DNA of 64,000 bases. Origin: Bacteroidales bacterium. GTDB taxonomy: Bacteria; Bacteroidota; Bacteroidia; Bacteroidales; UBA932. The stretch is from NCBI GenBank assembly GCA_017428035.1, contig JAFRRR010000087.1, positions 1-64,000 on the forward strand, given 5' to 3'. Position 1 is the first letter of the stretch. Each line of letters begins with the position of its first letter. The notes under the pieces are model-generated. The model was given only the letters and a program-made list of their open reading frames with translations, had not been told where the DNA came from and ran no database searches. Shown piece by piece: positions 51,259 to 59,299 of this stretch. Both the position numbers and the translations under genes were made by a program.

Positions 51259-51262
51259 TTGC

Positions 51263-52021
51263 TTACAGATCTCCGCCTGGACGTTTGTGGAGGACGGCTT
51301 TGCGGAGCTCGAAGTTCTGGCCCAGGTACTTGCGACGGACGTCGGGGTTTGCGGCCAGCTGCTCAGGGGTGCCGCTCTCGAGAATCTCACCGTCGTAGAG
51401 CAGATATGCGCGGTCGGTGATGGCCAGCGTCTCGTGCACGTTGTGGTCGGTGATCACGATGCCGATGTTGCGGGTCTTGAGGTGGGCAATGATATGCTGG
51501 ATATCCTCTACCGCAATGGGGTCGACACCTGCGAACGGCTCGTCCAGCAGGATAAACTTGGGGTTGGTGGCCAGCGCGCGGGCAATCTCGCAGCGGCGCC
51601 TCTCACCACCGGAAAGCTGGATTCCGAGACTCTTGCGCACCTTGCCCAGACCGAACTCGCGGATGAGCTCTTCCAGACGCTGCTCACGCTGCTCCTTGGG
51701 GATATGGTTCATCTCCATCACTGACACGATATTGTCTTCCACACTCATACGGCGGAACACGGAGGCTTCCTGTGCAAGATAGCCAAGCCCCTTTTGAGCA
51801 CGCTTGTACATAGGGAGTTTGGTGATTTCTTCTTCGCCAAGGAAAATCTGCCCGGCATTGGGCTTGACCAAACCGGTCATCATATAGAAACTGGTGGTTT
51901 TGCCGGCACCGTTAGGGCCAAGCAGACCCACGATTTCGCCCTGTTCAACCTCTATGGACGCCCCCTTTACAACGGTTCGCATCCCATATTTCTTAACCAG
52001 CTTGACAGTATATAACTTCAT
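51263..52021 (-). CDS. lptB: LPS export ABC transporter ATP-binding protein
   Basis: ATPase of the Lpt machine that extracts LPS from the inner membrane; 252 residues. Walker A is [18 protein letters not shown], the signature [15 protein letters not shown] and Walker [15 protein letters not shown]; the last two are close to identical with E. coli LptB. The switch histidine is in [20 protein letters not shown]. It follows dnaX by 11 bp. Confidence 0.95.
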   Translation of the reverse strand: MKLYTVKLVKKYGMRTVVKGASIEVEQGEIVGLLGPNGAGKTTSFYMMTGLVKPNAGQIFLGEEEITKLPMYKRAQKGLGYLAQEASVFRRMSVEDNIVSVMEMNHIPKEQREQRLEELIREFGLGKVRKSLGIQLSGGERRRCEIARALATNPKFILLDEPFAGVDPIAVEDIQHIIAHLKTRNIGIVITDHNVHETLAITDRAYLLYDGEILESGTPEQLAANPDVRRKYLGQNFELRKAVLHKRPGGDL

Positions 52022-52032
52022 ATCCTAATTTA

Positions 52033-53769
52033 TCATTTAACCTCCAGCTCAAACTCGCGGGTAAAATCGCTGACGTTGGCTGAGTCTTCTTTCATTTTCT
52101 GTGCTACCTCGGTGGGCATATACGGCCCCTGAACTTTGGGTTCCTCGTCCTGGGGCTGCACCTCTATCTTAAGCAGAACCCTGCTGCCAAGCGCACTCTG
52201 TAGCGAGCCTTGCAGCTTGAGCAACTGATGGTCCACAATCCAGTCTCTCTGCATAACGCTTGCCACAAACTGGGTGGCGGTGCCCTCTTCTGCAGAATAT
52301 TTGGGAGTATTGGCAGAAAGGGCCGCCTTGAGGTTGGGCCTGGTAATGCCTGCAATGAACTTCTCCCACCCTGCGGCAAACATCTCTTCGGTAATATCCT
52401 TGGGGTCGATTTCGGCAGCGGAAGCGCCGCCGGTGGTCTGAGGGGCTGCGGCCTGTGCAGTTGCCTTGGACATAAGTTCCTTGATGGAGATGCCGGAGGT
52501 CTTGCCGGTCTTGACTTCGCTCTTGGGGACAGCAGGCGCTGCGGCGGATGCAGGGGCCGGAGCCGGGGCAGCAGCTGCCGGCGCGGGGGCTGGCTTTGCA
52601 GGAGCGGGTTGCGCTGCAACGGGCCGTGCTGGGGCCACTGGCTGAGCGGCCGCCGGCTGCGGTGCCGCAGTCAGTATGCGGGACATCTTTATCAGCGCAA
52701 ACTCTATCAGCAGCCTGGGATTGCCAGAAGTCTTATAGGCCGTTTCGGCGGCGGTGGAAATCTCCAGCGCCTTGTACAGGAACTCCATAGAGCAGCGCTT
52801 GCTGTATTCGTCATAGCGGGCGGCGATGGTCGGGGCCATCTCCATAAGGCTGCGGGACGAGGCGTTGCGGCACACTATAAGGTCCCTGAGGTGGGAACTC
52901 ATACCGGAGATGAAGTGCAGCGCGTCAAAGCCTTTGGAGAGGATCTCGTCGAACAGCAGCAGCGCCTGGGCAAAATCGCCTGCGAGCAGCATATCGGTGA
53001 GCCGGAAATAGTAGTCATAGTCCAGGACGTTAAGAATGCCGATGACTTTCTCGTATGTGATGTCGCCGCCGCAGAAAGCCACAGTCTGGTCAAAGAGCGT
53101 GAGACTGTCGCGCATTGCGCCGTCGGCTTTCTGGGCAATGATGTGCAGGGCATCGTCGCTCACGGTGACATTCTCCTGGGCGGCTATATCCTTGAGGTTC
53201 CGCACAATGTCCTCCACCCTGATGCGGCTGAAGTCGTAGGTCTGGCAGCGGGACAGGATGGTGGGGAGAATCTTGTGCTTCTCTGTGGTGGCCAGAATGA
53301 AGATTGCATACTCCGGCGGCTCTTCGAGCGTCTTCAGAAAGGCATTGAAGGCGGCCTGGGACAGCATATGCACCTCGTCTATGATATACACGCTGTAGCG
53401 GCCAATCTGGGGCGGGATGCGCACCTGGTCGGTGAGGTTGCGGATGTCGTCCACCGAGTTGTTGCTGGCGGCATCCAGCTCGTGGATGCAATATGAACGG
53501 CCTTCGCTGAAAGAGCGGCAGGATTCGCACTCGCCGCAGGGCTCCAGGTCAGGACCCGGATTGCTGCAGTTGATGGTCTTCGCAAAGATGCGGGCGCAAC
53601 TGGTCTTGCCCACCCCGCGCGGCCCGCAGAAAAGATATGCGTGAGCCAACTGCCCGCTTTGGATGGAATTCTTGAGCGTGCGGGCTATATTCTCCTGCCC
53701 GATGAGCTTGTCAAAGGTGGCAGGCCTGTATTTTCTGGCTGATACTATGAACTGTCCCATATCTGACAA
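52033..53769 (-). CDS. dnaX: DNA polymerase III subunits gamma and tau
   Basis: Clamp-loader ATPase of 578 residues. Walker A is GPRGVGKTSCAR near residue 46, the zinc-binding cysteines are in CSNPGPDLEPCGECESC, Walker B is YIIDEVHML and the SRC motif is ILSRCQTYDF. A long Ala/Pro-rich linker (residues about 375-430) leads to a C-terminal domain of about 150 residues that corresponds to the tau extension. I saw no A-rich slippery heptamer like that used by E. coli to make gamma. Downstream is lptB. Confidence 0.95.
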   Translation of the reverse strand: MSDMGQFIVSARKYRPATFDKLIGQENIARTLKNSIQSGQLAHAYLFCGPRGVGKTSCARIFAKTINCSNPGPDLEPCGECESCRSFSEGRSYCIHELDAASNNSVDDIRNLTDQVRIPPQIGRYSVYIIDEVHMLSQAAFNAFLKTLEEPPEYAIFILATTEKHKILPTILSRCQTYDFSRIRVEDIVRNLKDIAAQENVTVSDDALHIIAQKADGAMRDSLTLFDQTVAFCGGDITYEKVIGILNVLDYDYYFRLTDMLLAGDFAQALLLFDEILSKGFDALHFISGMSSHLRDLIVCRNASSRSLMEMAPTIAARYDEYSKRCSMEFLYKALEISTAAETAYKTSGNPRLLIEFALIKMSRILTAAPQPAAAQPVAPARPVAAQPAPAKPAPAPAAAAPAPAPASAAAPAVPKSEVKTGKTSGISIKELMSKATAQAAAPQTTGGASAAEIDPKDITEEMFAAGWEKFIAGITRPNLKAALSANTPKYSAEEGTATQFVASVMQRDWIVDHQLLKLQGSLQSALGSRVLLKIEVQPQDEEPKVQGPYMPTEVAQKMKEDSANVSDFTREFELEVK

Positions 53770-53784
53770 ATGTAAGAAAAATAT

Positions 53785-53792
53785 TATTTTTG
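53785..53792 (+). promoter_or_regulatory. -7 box for the M16 peptidase gene
   Basis: TATTTTTG with the start codon ATG at 53814 gives a leader of about 15 nt and excludes the in-frame codon at 53790, which lies inside the box. Confidence 0.5.
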
Positions 53793-53813
53793 CGGCGAAG
53801 AAAAACGCCTAAA

Positions 53814-55046
53814 ATGGAGAATAAAGTTTTTACGCTGGCCAGCGGTATGAAAGTCGCCTTCAAGAAGACCAATTCTTCTGTGGCATACTGTGCGCTGTGC
53901 ATCAAGGCCGGCACTTCCAACGAGCCTGCCGACAAGCACGGCCTGGCCCATCTTACAGAGCATATGATATTCCGCGGCTGCGAAAAGCGCAGTGCCCGCA
54001 GCATAAACGACCGCCTGGAAAAGCTGGGCGGCGATATGAACGCCTACACCGCCAAAGAAGAGACGGTGGTCTATTGCACCGTGCTTAAAGAAGACATCGC
54101 AAAAGCCATTGACCTCTCCTTTGAAATAGTTTTCACCTCGCTATTCGACGAAGATGAACTGGAAAAAGAGAAGAACGTGGTGGCCGACGAGATAAATATG
54201 TGCCTGGACAATCCGGCCGACTTCATCTTCGAAGACTACGAGAAGCTTCTGTTCAAGGGCCATCCGCTTTCCAGGACCATCCTGGGCACCGCCGCCTCGC
54301 TCAAGCAGATTACTTCCGACGACATCCGCGCCTTTGTAAAAGAGCGCTACGTGCCGGCAAATATGAGCTTTGTGGTGGTCGGTGACCTGGACCAGACGGC
54401 CGTGGTAGAGATGGTAGAAAAACTTCTGGACAAATACACCCAGTATTTCCAGGGCTCCAAGGCGCCCGCGGCCGTCACCAAAAAGCCGGCGGAGCAATTC
54501 TTCAACGTGGACAAGACCCGCAAGTTCCACCAGGCCAACTGCATCCTTGGCACCCGCGCCTATCCTTTCGGCCACCCCGACCGTATGGCGCTAACTCTGC
54601 TGACCAACATACTTGGCGGCCCCGCCAGCAACTCCCGCCTGAACAGCTCGCTGCGCGAGAAAAAGGCGCTGGTATATCACGTGGATGCCTCTTATGTGCG
54701 CTACTCCACTGCCGGCGTCTCTCTGGTCTATTACGGCTGTGACAAGGACAATGTGGACAAGTGTGCCGAACTGGTTATGAAAGAGCTCAAGAAGATCCGC
54801 GAAGTGCCCCTTTCCGACGCCGGACTGCGCTCTGCCAAGAAGCAGATGCTGGCCCAGAACGCCATCGCCAGTGAATACGGCGAGGCGCAGGCTCTCTCCA
54901 TTGCCCGCAGCATTGTCCGCTTTGGCGAATATCCCACCCCCGAACTGTTCCGCAAGAAACTGCAGGCGGTTACCGCCGAACAGCTGCAGCGCGTGGCGCA
55001 GGAAATCTTTGCGGAAGACAGGATCAGCCGCCTGATATACAGATAA
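53814..55046 (+). CDS. M16-family zinc peptidase
   Basis: A 410-residue metallopeptidase using ATG 53814 (MENKVFTLASGMKVAF). The inverted zinc motif HLTEH is at about residues 49-53 in HGLAHLTEHMIFRG and the downstream glutamate in EKEKNVVADEINM. The protein contains an active N-terminal half and an inactive C-terminal half, as in bacterial processing-protease-like M16B enzymes. It lacks a signal peptide, so it should be cytoplasmic, and probably degrades peptides. The O-methyltransferase gene follows after 2 bp. Confidence 0.92.
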   Translation: MENKVFTLASGMKVAFKKTNSSVAYCALCIKAGTSNEPADKHGLAHLTEHMIFRGCEKRSARSINDRLEKLGGDMNAYTAKEETVVYCTVLKEDIAKAIDLSFEIVFTSLFDEDELEKEKNVVADEINMCLDNPADFIFEDYEKLLFKGHPLSRTILGTAASLKQITSDDIRAFVKERYVPANMSFVVVGDLDQTAVVEMVEKLLDKYTQYFQGSKAPAAVTKKPAEQFFNVDKTRKFHQANCILGTRAYPFGHPDRMALTLLTNILGGPASNSRLNSSLREKKALVYHVDASYVRYSTAGVSLVYYGCDKDNVDKCAELVMKELKKIREVPLSDAGLRSAKKQMLAQNAIASEYGEAQALSIARSIVRFGEYPTPELFRKKLQAVTAEQLQRVAQEIFAEDRISRLIYR

Positions 55047-55048
55047 TT

Positions 55049-55681
55049 ATGACCATAGAAGAGTATTGCCTGAACCATTCGTCGCTTCCCGCAAGCCTCG
55101 ACGCCCTGGAGTGGATTGAGCACCAGACGCATATCCGCACCAGCCGCGCCCGTATGCTCTGCGGCAGGGAGGCCGGCGGCCTGCTTAGTGCAATCTCAAG
55201 GATGGTCGCCCCGCAGCGCATTCTGGAACTGGGCGTCTTCACCGGCTACTCCACCGTCTGCCTGGCAGAAGGCCTGGCCGAAGGAGGCCGTATAGACGCA
55301 ATTGAAATCAACGACGAACTGGAAGACATCATCCGCGAGGGATACGAGAAAGCCGGCATCTGGAAAAAGGTCAATCTGCTACTGGGCAATGCATTGGATA
55401 TTATCCCTTCGCTTGACGGCCCGTACGACCTTATCTATATCGATGCCAACAAGCGGCAGTATCCCGAATACTGGAATCTGGTCTCCGACAAGGTTCGCCC
55501 GGACGGCGTGATCATCGCCGACAACACCACCTGGGACGGCAAGGTCATAGAAGAACCGGCGCCCCGGGATGCCCAGAGCGTCGGTATTCTCGAATTCAAC
55601 GATTTGGTTGCCTCCGACAACCGCTTTTCTTCCATCATGCTGCCCCTTCGCGACGGAGTCACGATTGCAATCAGACGATAG
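55049..55681 (+). CDS. O-methyltransferase, class I SAM-dependent
   Basis: A 210-residue catechol-O-methyltransferase-like enzyme (Methyltransf_3). The SAM site ILELGVFTGYSTVCLAEGL is near residue 58, the metal-site blocks are YDLIYIDANKRQYPEYW and IIADNTTWDGKV. Bacterial members methylate small phenolics or tRNA (TrmR-like); the target here is unknown. The stop codon abuts the palindromic element copy B. Confidence 0.92.
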   Translation: MTIEEYCLNHSSLPASLDALEWIEHQTHIRTSRARMLCGREAGGLLSAISRMVAPQRILELGVFTGYSTVCLAEGLAEGGRIDAIEINDELEDIIREGYEKAGIWKKVNLLLGNALDIIPSLDGPYDLIYIDANKRQYPEYWNLVSDKVRPDGVIIADNTTWDGKVIEEPAPRDAQSVGILEFNDLVASDNRFSSIMLPLRDGVTIAIRR

Positions 55682-55784
55682 GAAGTCGCGGAATAGCAAA
55701 AAAACATCTTCGCGTAGGGAACAGGGGTTCTATGTTCTCCCTGGCCCGGAGCGAAGATGTTTTTTTGCGTATTGGAGCGACTTC
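55682..55784. repeat. Palindromic element copy B filling a convergent gap
   Basis: This inverted repeat begins on the base after the O-methyltransferase stop and ends at the first base of the galM stop. Outer arms gaagtcgc (55682-55689) and gcgacttc (55777-55784) pair over 8 bp; aata/tatt pairs next with bulges; inner arms gcaaaaaaacatcttcgc (55696-55713) and gcgaagatgtttttttgc (55751-55768) pair over 18 bp. The loop 55714-55750 (37 nt) equals the reverse complement of copy A's loop. The shared identity including cttcgc/gcgaag is 49 bp; the arms beyond differ but stay complementary. Likely a bidirectional terminator. Confidence 0.87.
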
Positions 55785-56812
55785 TACTCTGCCGTAAACC
55801 GCCACTCGATAATGTTCAGGTAGGTCTCTCCCGGCAATAGCGGCCGGAAGGGGAACTGGAGCTTGTTGGGGCTGTCGGGGAAGGCCTGGCACTCCAGGGC
55901 GACGCAGTCGTAGTCTTTGTACTTGTAGCCGTCGGGAGAGTCGGGGCAGCCGCAGAGCCAGTTGCCGGTGTAGACCTGCACGCCGGGCTGATTAGTGAAT
56001 ACAGCCACTTTGCGGCCGGCGCAACTGAGTTCAGCAGCGGGGCGCAGGGTGCCGTCGTAACCGTCTATGCACCAGCAGTGGTCGTAGCCCTTGCCGAATT
56101 TCAGAGGCTCGAAATCTGCATCCAGATCCTGCCCTATCGGCTTGTCCACGGTAAAGTCCATAGGCGTGCCGGCCACGGGAGCCATTACGCCAAAAGGAAT
56201 CAGCGTGGAGTCGCCTGGAAGGAAGCGCGAAGCATAGAGCTTGAGCAGATGGCTGCGCACGCCGTCACCGCCGAATGCCTTCTGGCCGCGGAGGTTGAAA
56301 TAGACGTGGTTGGTCAGGTTCACCACGGTGGGTGCATCGGTCTTGGCAGAAATCTCCAGCCGCAGCACATTGTCTTCAGAGAATGTATAAACAGCCTGGA
56401 TATCCAGCGCGCCGGGATAGCCGGCATCGCCGTCGGGGCTGTGGAGGGTAAACCTTACCCCACCCTCAAACTCCTCTGCATCCCAGATGCGGTTGGCGTA
56501 GCACTGCTCGCCGGGGCCGCCGTGCAGGTGGTTGGGACCGTTGTTTATTGCCAGCGAATACTCCTTGCCGCCAAGGCTGAATTTGCCTTTTGCGATGCGG
56601 TTTGCATAGCGGCCGGGAATCTTGCCGGCGCAGGGGCCGTCCACCATCCAGTCTTCGGGCTTGGCATAGGTAAGGGCCACGTTGTCTACCACTCCGGCCT
56701 TGTCGGGCACCTCTATGGAAACGATGCCGGCACCGAGGTTGCTGAGCACAACCCTGCCGCCGGCAGCGTTAGAGATTGCAAAATGCTTTATTTGAGCTTG
56801 CGGACGTTCCAT
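55784..56812 (-). CDS. galM: Aldose 1-epimerase (mutarotase)
   Basis: Interconverts alpha and beta anomers of galactose or glucose; 342 residues, no signal peptide, hence cytoplasmic. The catalytic histidine regions are NGPNHLHGGPGEQCYANR and NLTNHVYFNLRG, and the catalytic glutamate is in CVALECQAFPDSPNK. It overlaps galK by 25 bp, so the galK-galM pair is translationally coupled and forms the start of a Leloir-type galactose pathway; galT and galE are not in view. Confidence 0.95.
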   Translation of the reverse strand: MERPQAQIKHFAISNAAGGRVVLSNLGAGIVSIEVPDKAGVVDNVALTYAKPEDWMVDGPCAGKIPGRYANRIAKGKFSLGGKEYSLAINNGPNHLHGGPGEQCYANRIWDAEEFEGGVRFTLHSPDGDAGYPGALDIQAVYTFSEDNVLRLEISAKTDAPTVVNLTNHVYFNLRGQKAFGGDGVRSHLLKLYASRFLPGDSTLIPFGVMAPVAGTPMDFTVDKPIGQDLDADFEPLKFGKGYDHCWCIDGYDGTLRPAAELSCAGRKVAVFTNQPGVQVYTGNWLCGCPDSPDGYKYKDYDCVALECQAFPDSPNKLQFPFRPLLPGETYLNIIEWRFTAE

Positions 56813-57960
56813 CTCTTTGCACCGTCAGAAATTGCGACATTGATTACGCGCGGATCCAGATTGAACTGCTTCTTGTATGCCTTCTGAACCGCCTCGATAT
56901 AAGCCTTGGCTGCACCGCTTTTAACGATGGCAATCACGCAGCCGCCAAAGCCGCCGCCCATCATACGGGCACCTACGACGCCTTCGCATTTGCGGGCTAC
57001 ATCCACAATGAAGTCAAGCTCTTCGCAGCTCACGCCATAGTCTTTGCTGAGGCCGTCGTGGGTTTCGAACATCTTCTTGCCGAAAGCGGGGATGTCGTTC
57101 TTTGCCAGGTCGCGGCAGCCGGCCAGCAGACGCGGAGACTCCTTGACAACGAAAGAGCAGCGTTTGTATACCATCGGATCCAGTTTGTCCTTGTACTGCT
57201 CCAGAAGTGCGGGAGAAACATCGCGCAGGAGCTCCACATTGGGGTGGTCCTTCTTGATGGCGGCCACGCCGGCCTCGCACTGTGCGCGGCGCACATTGTA
57301 TTCGCCGCTGGCAAGGTTGTGCTTGACCATAGTGTCGATGAGGACAATCTTGTAGCCCTTGGGGGTGAAGGGAACCCTCTTGTATTTAAGGCTACGGCAG
57401 TCCAGACGGATCACCTTGCCCTCTTTGCCCATCAGGGATGCAAACTGGTCCATAATGCCGCAGTTCACACCCACATAGTTGTGCTCTGTCATCTGACCTA
57501 TCTTGGCCAGCTCCTCACGCTTGAAACCGAGTTTGAACAGAGTGTTTATCGCATAGCCAAAGACGCTCTCCAGAGCAGCGGAAGAAGACATACCTGCGCC
57601 CAGGGGAACGTCGCCGCCAAATGCGCAATCAAAACCGGCAGGGGCGGCGCCGCGCTTTTTCATCTCCTGAACCACGCCAAAGATATAGCAGGCCCACTGC
57701 TGTGCCGGCTTTTCCTTGTCGTTGATACCGAAGGTGAGCTTCTCGCCATAGTCCATAGAGAATGCATTCACCTTGTCGGTGCCGTTGGGTGCGATGGCCA
57801 GGCTGATGCCTTTGTCCACAGCTGCCGGAAGCACAAAACCGCCGTTGTAGTCGGTGTGCTCGCCTATGAGGTTGATACGGCCCGGAGAGGTGAAATAGCT
57901 GAATTTCTTACCGGGAAAATTCTTCTTGAAAGCGTCAATGACTTTTTTAGGTTTTAACAT
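56788..57960 (-). CDS. galK: Galactokinase
   Basis: GHMP kinase of 390 residues phosphorylating galactose at C1. Motif 1 GRINLIGEHTDYNGGFVLPAAVD, the ATP loop DVPLGAGMSSSAALESVFG and motif 3 MMGGGFGGCVIAIV are intact and in order. The promoter region to its right contains a near-match TAACTTTA (about 58016-58009). galM follows with a 25-bp overlap. Confidence 0.97.
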   Translation of the reverse strand: MLKPKKVIDAFKKNFPGKKFSYFTSPGRINLIGEHTDYNGGFVLPAAVDKGISLAIAPNGTDKVNAFSMDYGEKLTFGINDKEKPAQQWACYIFGVVQEMKKRGAAPAGFDCAFGGDVPLGAGMSSSAALESVFGYAINTLFKLGFKREELAKIGQMTEHNYVGVNCGIMDQFASLMGKEGKVIRLDCRSLKYKRVPFTPKGYKIVLIDTMVKHNLASGEYNVRRAQCEAGVAAIKKDHPNVELLRDVSPALLEQYKDKLDPMVYKRCSFVVKESPRLLAGCRDLAKNDIPAFGKKMFETHDGLSKDYGVSCEELDFIVDVARKCEGVVGARMMGGGFGGCVIAIVKSGAAKAYIEAVQKAYKKQFNLDPRVINVAISDGAKRWNVRKLK

Positions 57961-58025
57961 AGTGTGGTATTATTTATTATAGTTTATAATTCCGAAAGGC
58001 ATATCTTTGTAAAGTTACCAATTGT

Positions 58026-58057
58026 TTTGAATAATTCAAAAAATGGTACTAATTTTG
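58026..58057 (+). promoter_or_regulatory. Promoter of tRNA-Gly
   Basis: TTTG at 58026-58029 and TAATTTTG at 58050-58057 are separated by 20 bp, a full Bacteroidota-type promoter. The predicted transcript would carry about 95 nt before the mature tRNA. Confidence 0.6.
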
Positions 58058-58072
58058 TGACAAATGAAAATC

Positions 58073-58164
58073 GCGGAGATATCGTGCAAGCCGAGCGCAG
58101 AGAAAGCTTGCTTTCTTTGCCGAGGCGCCGCCGATATCGCCGCAAAAATCGGAGATTTTTGCGG
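58073..58164 (+). repeat. Nested palindromes in the tRNA-Gly leader
   Basis: The leader contains an imperfect outer repeat gcggagatatcg / cgatatcgccgc (11 of 12 bases paired), an inner hairpin agaaagc-tt-gctttct, and directly before the tRNA an 11-bp hairpin ccgcaaaaatc-gga-gatttttgcgg (58140-58164) whose right arm includes the first four bases of the tRNA. The design is similar in style to the palindromes beside tRNA-Ser. Confidence 0.6.
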
Positions 58165-58233
58165 AAGTAGCTCAGTTGGTAGAGCGTCGGCTTCCCAAGC
58201 CGAAGGTCGCGGGTTCGAAACCCGTTTTCCGCT
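58161..58233 (+). tRNA. tRNA-Gly (anticodon CCC)
   Basis: A 73-nt tRNA. Acceptor GCGGAAG pairs with UUUCCGC (one G-U), discriminator U, D-arm GCUCAGUUGGUAGAGC, anticodon stem-loop CGGCU-UCCCAAG-CCG region with anticodon CCC, T-arm GCGGGUUCGAAACCCGU. CCA is not encoded. It reads GGG codons. Confidence 0.96.
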
Positions 58234-58240
58234 CAAGATC

Positions 58241-58276
58241 AAATAAGTCCGCCCCACACTACGGACTTATTTTGTT
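58241..58276 (+). terminator. Intrinsic terminator of tRNA-Gly
   Basis: An 11-bp stem aaataagtccg / cggacttattt (58241-58251 with 58262-58272), 10-nt loop, followed by tgttt. It sits 7 bp after the tRNA and before the M23 peptidase gene. Confidence 0.8.
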
Positions 58277-58294
58277 TAACTGCACACTATTCAA

Positions 58295-59299
58295 ATGAAA
58301 AAGATACTATCCATAATACTGTTTCTGGCACTTTCCTTTCCCGGTTTTTCCCAGATAGATACTGACGACGAAAATTTCTTTGATGACGAAGAAGATGAGG
58401 AACTGGCGGATATTGACAGCACTGCAGTTGAAAAAGTGGTGAAGATTGCCGTGGACACCCTCCGCACCAAAGACAAATACACCAATGTCATCCTCTACGA
58501 AGACCAGACCTGGGACTACCTTCCCCTGCCCCGTCCGGGCATCGACAGCACTTCTATCTATGACCGATGGTGGAACACCGAATCGCTTCACGCATATATA
58601 GGTTATCCCAAGGAATCCATACCTGACGAGGTAGATATACTGCTGGTAGACGAGACCCACGGCTTCAAGGTGCCCTATCAGGCCAAGGTACACTCCGGGT
58701 TCAAATGGCGCCGCAAACGCGCCCATACCGGCGTTGACCTTCCGCTTGACACCGGAGACAGCGTGCGGGTGGCATTTGACGGCGTGGTGCGCTTTTCCAG
58801 CGGCAGCCGCACGGGCGGCTATGGCAACCTTATAGTGGTGCGCCACTCCAACGGCCTTGAGACCTACTACGGCCATCTTTCCAAAAGGCTTGTGATTCCT
58901 GGCGAACCGGTCAAGGCGGGCGAAGTGATAGGCCTGGGCGGCAGCACCGGCCGCAGCACCGGCCCCCACCTCCATTTTGAGACCCGCTACAAGGGGCAGG
59001 CGTTTGACCCCGAGCGCATCATAGCCTTTGAGCAGGGCGCACTTAGGGAGTCGCTGTTCACCCTGAAAAAAGACTACTTCAACATCTACTCCCACTACGG
59101 CCAGAGCGAAAAGCAGGAAGCCGAGGCCAAGGCCGCCGTGGCTGCGGCCAAGCAGGCGCAGTACTACAAGGTCCGCAGCGGCGACACCCTGGGCAGGATT
59201 GCCGCCAAGCACGGCACCACAGTGGCCAAACTCTGCAAACTCAACGGCATCAGTGCCAAGAAAGTCATCCGTCCCGGACAGAGACTCCGCGTGAGATAA
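58295..59299 (+). CDS. M23-family peptidase with C-terminal LysM domain
   Basis: Periplasmic or outer-membrane-facing peptidoglycan endopeptidase of 334 residues. A signal peptide ends near FPGFSQ (about residue 20). An acidic stretch (DTDDENFFDDEEDEELADID) follows. The M23 domain has RAHTGVDLPLDTGD with zinc ligands H and D, and the GPHLHFETRYKGQAFDPERI motif with the HxH pair. A linker rich in Ala/Lys leads to a LysM domain (YYKVRSGDTLGRIAAKHGTTVAKLCKLNG, residues about 288-334) that binds peptidoglycan. All zinc ligands are present, so it should be active. The next gene overlaps by one base. Confidence 0.94.
   Translation: MKKILSIILFLALSFPGFSQIDTDDENFFDDEEDEELADIDSTAVEKVVKIAVDTLRTKDKYTNVILYEDQTWDYLPLPRPGIDSTSIYDRWWNTESLHAYIGYPKESIPDEVDILLVDETHGFKVPYQAKVHSGFKWRRKRAHTGVDLPLDTGDSVRVAFDGVVRFSSGSRTGGYGNLIVVRHSNGLETYYGHLSKRLVIPGEPVKAGEVIGLGGSTGRSTGPHLHFETRYKGQAFDPERIIAFEQGALRESLFTLKKDYFNIYSHYGQSEKQEAEAKAAVAAAKQAQYYKVRSGDTLGRIAAKHGTTVAKLCKLNGISAKKVIRPGQRLRVR

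Noticed and set aside
50975..51724. 249-codon frame across the palindromic element copy A and lptB
   Set aside because: It joins non-coding repeat sequence with the antisense strand of lptB; no family match.
52540..52680. Possible programmed frameshift in dnaX
   Set aside because: The region is an Ala/Pro-rich low-complexity linker; no A6G-type slippery heptamer followed by a stem was seen.
55569..55892. Short frames over palindromic element copy B
   Set aside because: They share a peptide with frames over copy A only because the 49-bp repeat is shared; there is no sign of coding selection.
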